DNA of 32,917 bases, from positions 1 to 32,917 of the forward strand of contig JAZQXA010000073.1 of assembly GCA_045632605.1 (NCBI GenBank), in the 5' to 3' direction. The notes beneath the pieces are model-generated. The model was given only the letters and a program-made list of their open reading frames with translations, was not told the DNA's origin and searched no databases. Positions 1-7,700 of this stretch are shown piece after piece. How positions within the stretch are numbered: position 1 is the stretch's first letter; each line of letters begins with the position of its first letter. The position numbers and the translations under genes are program-made. The stretch is from Flemingiibacterium sp045632605 (GTDB taxonomy: Bacteria > Bacillota > Clostridia > Oscillospirales > CAG-272).

Positions 1-102
1 GATCTTAACGTTATTAACTCCGTATATCTCAGCCATCTGTGTCGCGAGCTTGGATGCACATACGGGACAATCTATTCCTTCGATTGTGTACTTATACTTC
101 AT
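1..102 (-). CDS. Heavy-metal-associated (HMA) domain protein, N-terminal fragment
   Basis: The first 34 codons read MKYKYTIEGIDCPVCASKLA and then continue off the window edge. The short beta-strand followed by CPVC and a helix is the pattern of an HMA domain, the ferredoxin-like fold whose two cysteines bind soft metal ions (Cu, Zn, Cd). It could be the amino end of a P1B-type metal-transporting ATPase or a free-standing metallochaperone; the missing 3' part decides. The start is supported by an AAAGGAGA ribosome binding site seven bases upstream. Only 16 bases separate it from the stop of the secreted CBM9-like gene, so it appears to be the last visible member of the same leftward operon, an unexpected partner for carbohydrate genes. 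Confidence 0.75.
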   Translation of the reverse strand, partial: MKYKYTIEGIDCPVCASKLATQMAEIYGVNNVKI

Positions 103-118
103 AATAATCTCCTTTGAA

Positions 119-853
119 TTATTCGTTAATATGATCGAGAGCCTTCTCGATAACGTCACGCACGTGATCGTCAGAAAGCTCATAGAATACGCAAGTCCAT
201 TCCTCTCCGGCGTCAATACCCTTATAGTTGTAGGACTCTGCATACTCAAAGTGGTTTCCGTCAATGTCAAGGTCGTTGAGCGAATATGTAAATCCAAGCT
301 TGCCTGCCTTAATCATATCCATCTGACCCTTTGTACAAGGCATCGATACCTCAATTGCATAACCTTTATCGGTAAATGCAGTCTTATATTCGAAGGTCGA
401 GTAGTCGATCATTTCATAGTGATGCTTAAGTCCGAAAAGTGTGTAACCGTAAGCGTCAACCGAAACCTTGATAACATTGTGAGGATCGCCATTGAACGAG
501 AAACGCATCTCAATAAGGTCGGTCTGATATGCGTTGTAATCCTTAAGGAAGGTTTCACCGAGAGTCATAACGTCATCGTCGGTTACGTCGCAGTAAACAT
601 AAAGGCGCGCATCATCATAGAGGAAATAAACGTCAGCCTTACAGGTGAAGGGCCATTCGCCAACTTCTGCTTCGTCGAGGGCGTTTGGCTTTGTTCCGAG
701 ATCTTTTACAACAAGGGAGTTAAGGTAAGCGTTATCAAGCACACCGTCAACCTTTGCTGTACCTTTCTTAACAACATCGCTTGCAGCGCTTGTTGTGATG
801 GCAAGTGCGAAAATCATGGAGAAGACGAGAATTAAACTAAGAATCTTTTTCAT
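119..853 (-). CDS. Small secreted CBM9/DOMON-like carbohydrate-binding protein
   Basis: The 244-residue product starts with a clear signal peptide (basic MKK, hydrophobic core, likely cleavage after TTSA near residue 23). The mature part is a single beta-rich domain. Its opening, KVDGVLDNAYLNS, is typical of family 9 carbohydrate-binding modules (usually VDGVLDE-W), followed by ADVYFLYDDARLYVYCDVTD and later DLIEMRFSFNG and YAIEVSMP, which match the strand pattern of that family. No catalytic domain or membrane anchor is present, so it probably acts as a free secreted sugar-binding protein. The ribosome binding site is AAAGGATG. It lies 29 bases after the cytoplasmic barrel gene and 16 bases before the HMA gene, consistent with one operon. 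Ligand unknown. Confidence 0.7.
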   Translation of the reverse strand: MKKILSLILVFSMIFALAITTSAASDVVKKGTAKVDGVLDNAYLNSLVVKDLGTKPNALDEAEVGEWPFTCKADVYFLYDDARLYVYCDVTDDDVMTLGETFLKDYNAYQTDLIEMRFSFNGDPHNVIKVSVDAYGYTLFGLKHHYEMIDYSTFEYKTAFTDKGYAIEVSMPCTKGQMDMIKAGKLGFTYSLNDLDIDGNHFEYAESYNYKGIDAGEEWTCVFYELSDDHVRDVIEKALDHINE

Positions 854-882
854 AACTATATCATCCTTTCAATAAATAATTA

Positions 883-2439
883 TCAATTTTTAACCTTTAC
901 ATGAATGTCAACCCAGCGCGATGTGATATCAGCTTCATCGTTCGGTGAGCTGATAAATGCAACCATGCAAGGCTTGAATGCTGACGCCGGAACACGATAG
1001 CAAAGAAGTGTATGCGGTGTAAAGCGTTCATCTTTTTCCGAGCCGATATATTCGCACTGTATACTGTTCATCCAAACATCCGGTATATTTGCGAGTGCCT
1101 TTTCGGCATCGTCAACCGAGAAACGGAATGTCACCTTTGCATCCGTGGGGATGTCGCCGGTATAAAGACGAAATACACCAGTTTTGCAGAATGTAAGCGG
1201 AAGCTGATTTATTGCACGATTCTCCGGAGCATGAATGTAAGTATTACGATGCCAATAAGGTATACGGTCTTTTAGGGTAACTACATGACGGCGATTCAGT
1301 TTAAGAATGTCATCATAGTTTCCGAGATGGTTGATAACTGTCCAATACTGTTCACGAGATTTTACAGATTTTGCCGGATCAAAATCATATTCACCGTTGC
1401 GATCGAACTCAACATTAAATCCTACATAATAATTATATATATAGAACTTATCCGCTCCCTGTGAAAACGCATTTGCGGCACAAGCGGTGAATGTTTCGAT
1501 ATTGGGCGGAAGCATAGCTGCATCCTCATGTGCACAAATGTTCCATTCAATGCTTGCAAAAAGCTCTGCGCCAAACGGTTCAAGCATTGTTTTCCACATC
1601 TTAATTGGCATATCTGTGTCTGTTGACTGAAAACGACCGGATATTACAACAGTGTCAACAATCCCCTCCTGAACCCATTTCATAACATCAAGTCCGTATT
1701 CGAAGTTAAAATGATAGTCAGGCATTACACGGACAGCACATTTGATTTTGTGTCCCCATCTTTCTTCTGCTTTCTTCACAATTGCATCTACTTCACGCAT
1801 GAATCCGTTCATGATTTCAAGGCCTTCATCAGTTTCATAGTATGCAACCACACACATCTCACGCTGGAAGTCAAGCTCAATTCCGTACGGGTCGTAAAGC
1901 TCAAGCGATTCGTTTATAAGGTCGAGATTATGTTTTCTTACAATTTCAAACTTGAAATCGTAAGCGTGTTCGTTCCAAGACCAGAGGCGTCTCGGCAGAT
2001 CACGACCGTTACGAATTTCAGGATGTTCGTGGTAAAAATCAGAAAACAGCATCGAAGCCGGCATATTTCTGTCGTGGTAGTCGTTCATTCTATAGGTAAG
2101 CCACGGATTTATGCCAATTTCGCGGAATCCTTTGATATGCTCTGCTACATAGTCAATTCCAAGCTCTTCATAGATGTAGTGCATACCTGCAGCACAAGTG
2201 TTTTGTGTGTAATCGACTGCCACACCGTTTTCTTCCTTCTGGTAATACTTATCGAGGAAGCTTGTGCGTGTCTTTGACGGGAATACCGCGCAGGTGTCCA
2301 TCAGATTGATAAAGAAATCTGTTACCTGTGTTCCCTCATATGCTTTAGGAAAGTTTTTTATCGCTTCCGCTGAAGGACGAGTTTTTCCAGCCCAGGTTAT
2401 AACGTCATGCGAATCCTGGTTAATACAAATACCTTTCAT
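883..2439 (-). CDS. Cytoplasmic TIM-barrel glycosidase-like protein, paralogue 1
   Basis: The 518-residue product has no signal peptide and begins MKGICINQDSHD. It is one of three paralogues in the window. Shared blocks are INPWLTYRMNDYH (about residues 105-117), YDPYGIELDFQREM (about 180-193, with acidic residues at the end of a predicted barrel strand), WVQEGIVD and AFSQGADKFYIYNYY (about 322-336), followed by a beta-sandwich C-terminal region from about residue 400. The GIELDFQRE block resembles the strand-end acid motifs of glycoside-hydrolase-like barrels, so a role in intracellular processing of glycan fragments is likely, but I cannot assign a CAZy family or substrate. A GAGGT ribosome binding site sits seven bases before the ATG. 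The upstream gene is a secreted relative with the same core. Confidence 0.6.
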   Translation of the reverse strand: MKGICINQDSHDVITWAGKTRPSAEAIKNFPKAYEGTQVTDFFINLMDTCAVFPSKTRTSFLDKYYQKEENGVAVDYTQNTCAAGMHYIYEELGIDYVAEHIKGFREIGINPWLTYRMNDYHDRNMPASMLFSDFYHEHPEIRNGRDLPRRLWSWNEHAYDFKFEIVRKHNLDLINESLELYDPYGIELDFQREMCVVAYYETDEGLEIMNGFMREVDAIVKKAEERWGHKIKCAVRVMPDYHFNFEYGLDVMKWVQEGIVDTVVISGRFQSTDTDMPIKMWKTMLEPFGAELFASIEWNICAHEDAAMLPPNIETFTACAANAFSQGADKFYIYNYYVGFNVEFDRNGEYDFDPAKSVKSREQYWTVINHLGNYDDILKLNRRHVVTLKDRIPYWHRNTYIHAPENRAINQLPLTFCKTGVFRLYTGDIPTDAKVTFRFSVDDAEKALANIPDVWMNSIQCEYIGSEKDERFTPHTLLCYRVPASAFKPCMVAFISSPNDEADITSRWVDIHVKVKN

Positions 2440-2461
2440 AAAAATACCTCATTACACTTCT

Positions 2462-2491
2462 CCGACACGGCAGCCTTCACCGCCGTGTCGG
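2462..2491 (-). other. Intercistronic stem-loop without a U-tract
   Basis: In the 61-base gap between the secreted and the cytoplasmic barrel genes, CCGACACGGC (2462-2471) pairs perfectly with GCCGTGTCGG (2482-2491) over ten base pairs with a ten-base loop. On the transcribed minus strand it is followed by AGAAGTG, not by a run of T, so it does not look like an intrinsic terminator. It may protect the 3' end of the upstream message or mark a processing site that sets different levels of the two products. Confidence 0.6.
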
Positions 2492-2500
2492 AATATTGAC

Positions 2501-4768
2501 TCATCTGGGTGATTTTACATAAACCTCAACATGGTCGGTCGAGAACGAATAGTTTGCGCCACTCGTTATTTCAATTACCATGTAAGTATCGTCATGAACT
2601 TCCTCGGGAATTTCATAACACATAAGATAGTTTTCAGAGAAACCACCCTTACAGATATCAAGACCGGTATATTTACATTCAACGGAGTTTACATAAACTA
2701 TCGGGGGCGTGTCAAACGCTTCGGCATTATCTACTGCGATTTTAGCAGTAAGAGTTGAGCCGTCCACTACATCACCAACCGGAACACGGAACGCTGTGAT
2801 GCTTTCATAATTTACCGTTCTTGGAAAATACTGCTGTCTTGATTCCCAAATCGGCTGCATATCTTTATATGTGAGCAGATGTCTGCGGTCAAGCTTGATA
2901 GTTTTTTCGTAAGAACCAAGCTGTGTAAGTACATTCCACATACCGGGATTGGCGCCTACTCTGTAATCATAATAACTGCTGTTTGCATTTATCTTATCGG
3001 ATTCGGTAAAGAAGTTTACACCGTTTCTGTAATAGTTAAAGATATAAACCTTGTCTGCGCCCTGAGAATATGCACTTGCAGCAAAAGCAGCCATTGTTTC
3101 GAGATCCATTTCGGTATTGACTGAACCAGGCCAAGTCTGCACACGAGATTTTTCCATAGAAGCAACAAGTTCAATGCCGTAAGATTCTGTGATGGTATCC
3201 CACATTCTTATCGGAAGATCCATATCAACAGTGGAGTAACGCGATGCCGGAATCATCATATCAACGATTCCCTCTGCCATCCATGTAATTACATCAAGAC
3301 CGAACTCATAGTTTGTTTCAACGTCGTAAGCAACACGGGTTGCAATCTTTATCTTGTGACCGTACTTTTCTTCGTAAATTGCAACAAGGTCATCAACCTG
3401 ACGCATGAAGTCGTTGAGTATATCAAGTCCGTTATACTCTCCGCCGGGATGCCACAGGTAAAGTTCTCTCTGATAGTCAAGCTCTATACCGTATACATCA
3501 TAGCGGTTAAGCGTTTCGTTTATATAACTCAGTATCATCTCGCGAACGATATCATGAGTATAGTCAAGCGACTTTGCCTGATATCCGCCGTAAGCATGAT
3601 GTGTATAACGTCTGACCTCGGGATGGTTATGGTAGAACTCGGTAAAAAGCGGCGAGGTTACATATTGAGCCTGTTCGTGAACGTCGTTCATGCGGAATGA
3701 AAGCCACGGGTTGATTCCGATATCTCTGAAGGTTTCAATAAATGTTCCGAGAAAGTCAGTTGCGAGGGTTTCATATATATAATGAGAACCTTTTGCAAAA
3801 GGATCGTTTGTGTAATCAACCTCATATCCGTTTTCAACCTTCTGATAATACTTATCAAGATAACTCGTGATAGATTCGGAAGGATAAACCGAACACTGGT
3901 CGTTTACAGATAAGAAGTAGTCTGTGATATGAGTACCCTCAAACTGCTTTGCAAACTGGACAAGCTTCGTTTCATCAAACACTCCGGTTGCTACAACTGC
4001 AAGAAGACCCGAAGTATCCTGGTTGATTATAATACCCTTTATATCTACATCTTCGTTGGGATTATACTTTGTATGGCTTACATCCATATCAGTTGCTGCC
4101 TGAACCTGCTCTTTGGTAACAGGCGTACCGAATGTTGTCGGAGCATCTGCCGGAATTTCATCCACCGGAACAAGCGAGAACTGGTCGATACAGAAGTCCT
4201 GAATCGAAATATCGAAAGGTCCGCCGAAAATTCTGATATTCTCAAGAGTATCGCTTGTTTCGAAATAATACTCAACCTTGAGCCAATCGTTTTTCGGATA
4301 TGCCATAATTGTCTGAGTTTGTCCGTCTACCTGTTTAAACTGGATACGGAGTACGCCAAGCTCACCCTGACGGAGCAATCTGAAATAGCCTGTAAAGCAA
4401 TATTTTCCTGCTGGAATAGGGTTACCTGGAGTATATCTTACACCAATGTGGCTCTGCGGAATATCAGTAACACGGATATATCCGCCCTTTACGCCCTCGG
4501 AATCTGTGTCCGATACAAAGTACAGTTTCGGACCTTCGGATGTAAAATACATTTCAGCAGTATTCTTTGCATTAAAGCGGCTGAACATAAGGAGGTTGCC
4601 GGTCGGGAGCGATCCTGCAACAGAAGGAACAAGGACAACAGTTCCGGGTGCGGGAGTGAATTTTTCGGCTTTAGCGCCGGCGGCATCCGCCGCCAGCACT
4701 ACCGTTGAAATGGTCTGTACTGCCAGAACTACGGCTAGTACAACCGATAAAAGTCTAAATTTTTTCAT
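2501..4768 (-). CDS. Secreted TIM-barrel glycosidase-like protein with N-terminal jelly-roll module, paralogue 2
   Basis: I start at the ATG of MKKFRLLS (755 residues) because AAAGGAG lies eight bases upstream; two earlier in-frame ATGs overlap or precede that site. A signal peptide ends near VVLA-AD (about residue 28). Residues about 45-210 form a jelly-roll carbohydrate-binding-like module whose end, FGGPFDISIQDFCIDQFSL, resembles the last modules of the neighbouring 1937-residue protein. The rest is the barrel core: KGIIINQDTSG, INPWLSFRMNDVHE, YGIELDYQREL (about residue 423), SQGADKVYIFNYY and a C-terminal beta-sandwich. It is presumably the extracellular partner of the two cytoplasmic paralogues. 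Its start lies 22 bases after the stop of the giant protein, so the two are co-transcribed. Enzymatic activity is inferred, not shown. Confidence 0.65.
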   Translation of the reverse strand: MKKFRLLSVVLAVVLAVQTISTVVLAADAAGAKAEKFTPAPGTVVLVPSVAGSLPTGNLLMFSRFNAKNTAEMYFTSEGPKLYFVSDTDSEGVKGGYIRVTDIPQSHIGVRYTPGNPIPAGKYCFTGYFRLLRQGELGVLRIQFKQVDGQTQTIMAYPKNDWLKVEYYFETSDTLENIRIFGGPFDISIQDFCIDQFSLVPVDEIPADAPTTFGTPVTKEQVQAATDMDVSHTKYNPNEDVDIKGIIINQDTSGLLAVVATGVFDETKLVQFAKQFEGTHITDYFLSVNDQCSVYPSESITSYLDKYYQKVENGYEVDYTNDPFAKGSHYIYETLATDFLGTFIETFRDIGINPWLSFRMNDVHEQAQYVTSPLFTEFYHNHPEVRRYTHHAYGGYQAKSLDYTHDIVREMILSYINETLNRYDVYGIELDYQRELYLWHPGGEYNGLDILNDFMRQVDDLVAIYEEKYGHKIKIATRVAYDVETNYEFGLDVITWMAEGIVDMMIPASRYSTVDMDLPIRMWDTITESYGIELVASMEKSRVQTWPGSVNTEMDLETMAAFAASAYSQGADKVYIFNYYRNGVNFFTESDKINANSSYYDYRVGANPGMWNVLTQLGSYEKTIKLDRRHLLTYKDMQPIWESRQQYFPRTVNYESITAFRVPVGDVVDGSTLTAKIAVDNAEAFDTPPIVYVNSVECKYTGLDICKGGFSENYLMCYEIPEEVHDDTYMVIEITSGANYSFSTDHVEVYVKSPR

Positions 4769-4790
4769 CAGCATTTCTCCTTTCAAGAAA

Positions 4791-7700
4791 TCACTTTTCA
4801 ATTTTCACAATCGAGAGGTTATCAATATCGAAATCACACAGATCGCGTATGGGATCCATACCGCCGGAAATTCTTATACTAAACTCGACCATGTCTCCGG
4901 GGATATACTCTGCCTCAACATGACGCCATTCATCAGTAATTTCATACATGAATTTCGAATTTTCAAATCCTTCACCGCTTATATTGAGTGCCTTATCATC
5001 AACATATGCACGAGCTACCATTGCTTCGCCTTCATTCGAGCAACGGATATCATAAGAAACCTTGTAGGTTGCTCCAGGATATACGGTTATGCCAGTATTG
5101 ACTATAACGCCGCCGTATTCTTTTGTACGACCTACGATTCTGAGAAAACCGCCATCTTCGTTATATGTGATAGATTCGGGAGTAACCTGCCAGTATTCAA
5201 CACCTTCAAGTGCAGTTTCAGGGTCATTGAAGTTTCCACGCTCGAAGAATTCAACATTAGCGGGAAGCGTATCGACAACATTTATCAAAGTGATATTTGC
5301 AATGTCGTAGTCCTGAATACTTGTTGCAATTGGAGCACCGGAAATCTTAAATTCGAGATCCATGGGAGATTTAATTATCAGCGGAATTTCGATTGTGTTC
5401 CACTCATTGTTTATCAAGATACTGTGATATGTATCGTAAGCGATAACTCTGAGGTGTCCGGTTTCGCCTTCGTTTGCTGTACGTGCGTCAATTCTGAGGA
5501 GGTACGAGCCTGTTTCAAGCATGAACTCAGGCTTATATGTAAATCCTACACGGTTGTTTGTGATATTTCTTGCTGCGAGATACTTTGTACCGTCCACATC
5601 GACTTTATATTCAAGAGTCTGGTTTGCAACGCTCCAGTTTGCAAGACCATCTTCGCTTACTGCGTCTGCAATCGGATTATCTCCGTTGGCTGCAGCAATC
5701 TTGAAGTCATCGAGGAAGATAGTTACATCTGTATCGCTGACAAATTTCAGTCCGCTTACATCTGTAGCTTCTGTAAGTCCAAACGGGAATTTAACAGTTG
5801 TCCATGCTGTACCTGCGTTAACCTTAGTTGCGCCATCAGCAAGCTTCAACTGAGTATCGCCAAAGTATGCGCTGATTCCAACAACGTTGTTGTCGGCTGT
5901 AACAATGTGACCGTATATACCGGGGTTGCTCTTATCGAGCTCGAGCTTTTCGTATTCCATTGAGGTAACACGGAATTTACCACTGAGGTAATACTGACCG
6001 GGCTCGAGGATAACTTTTTCCTTCGGCTGATATGTAATACCGCCACTGATGTTTGCGCTAAAGTAGTTGTTTTCTGAAACAAGTCTAAGAGATGCGGTCT
6101 TATCACCATAGTTTACTACGGACCAGCCTGCGGAGTATTTACCGTTGTAGAGCGAAGTACCCTTAACTGCAAGGTCATTACCGGTTTCGAGTTCGATAAT
6201 GGAGAAATCATCCACATCAAACGGATAGAAGTGTTCTTCACCGGATGCACCCTTCAAAGTGATCGCTATTGTTGCATCGGTCTTTGCAGTAAATTTGAAC
6301 GACAATTTACTCCATTCTTCGCTAAGCTTTACATTTTGCGAAAGAGTTGTTCCATCACTCGCAATTACACGGAGTCCCCATATTAGAGGAGCGCCTTCCT
6401 TCGTTGCATTAATAGTACGTGCATTGAATGAAACCTGATACTGCTTACCTGCAGAGAAGATTGCCGCATTATTATTATATACAGCACCAGTATCAGAGGA
6501 CTGACGGGACGAAACGCTGATATAGCTGTTCGAAGCAGAGTCTGCAGTACCTGTCTTGATTATAGTTGCTTTAGGACCGGATATTACCCAATCTCTGTCG
6601 ATAGCGATGTCAGACTCGCTGTAACCGTTATACTTATTAAGATCCTTAAGCATAAGCAGTGTTACAATAAATCCGTTATTTACATCAGACAAAGAAATCT
6701 TGCGTTCAACCAGCTCGATATTTACATCAACAAAATCAAGCTGAATATTTTCATCGACTTCGAATTTGATTGTATTCATATCGATCGGAACAGCTGTATC
6801 AAGAACAAATACAACCTCTGTCCATGTGTAGGGGGTGATAGAAACCTCGGACTTTTCTGAAAGTGTCAGGAGAGGCAAGCCGTTATTGGTAAGGGATGCG
6901 CTTATCATTGCAGTGTTAGAGTCCGAAACAAGCTTTGAAACCAGATTGGGGGTCATTTCGATTTTATTGAAATCAATAGGATCACCAATGCGGAATTTTC
7001 CGGTGATGTAATATTTTCCGGGCTCAAGAATTTCATCACTGTCGATAATGATAGACGTATTCGCCGAAGTATCAGACGGGGGGGCTGCTCTGTAAAACTC
7101 CGTATCCGAAAGCTGAGCGAGAGACACACTCGAAGCACTCCATCCCATTTTTCCGATATTTTCGGAGACAGTCATAAGATTATTTCCGACAGGATCGCCG
7201 GTTTCTGCATCAAGAGCATAGAGTGTCATGCCATCGATATCGAACGGAACAATATCATTGAACGAATTACCGTCTGCAAACGAGAAGCCAAGAGAGGTCG
7301 TATAATCAGAGGTAAATGTTATGTCATACTTGCGCCAATCTTCGTAAAGATTGATTATGCCGATGCGCTTGCCTGCACTGGCAATTTGGCTCACATAAAG
7401 CTGTCTTGTGCTGGACGCATCAGGTTTAACCGGCCAATTTACTACCTGCATCGAACGTGCCCAGAACGAAAGCTCATATGTTGTGCCTTCTTCGAGGGTA
7501 ACGGACGAATCCTTAAGATTAGCACCGTTGGGAGCATAAGTAATGTTGTATATGCGAACATAGCTGTTGTCGAAGTTACCGATTTCGCCGGTTTCGGTGT
7601 TGAGAGCGGCGTTGATAATGGAAATCGGTGTGCCTTCACCGTTGGTGAAGTTTTCGAGATAGAGATCGTCAACGGGAGTATAAACGATATTCTTGAAGTC

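Noticed and set aside
50..835. 261-codon plus-strand frame opposite the CBM9-like gene
   Set aside because: No ribosome binding site or domain; the minus strand encodes a signal peptide and a recognisable binding domain.
4446..5963. 505-codon open frame on the plus strand opposite the giant and secreted barrel genes
   Set aside because: It has no ribosome binding site, an unnatural composition rich in Cys, Ile and Val, and spans the junction of two well-supported minus-strand genes. It is a codon-bias shadow.
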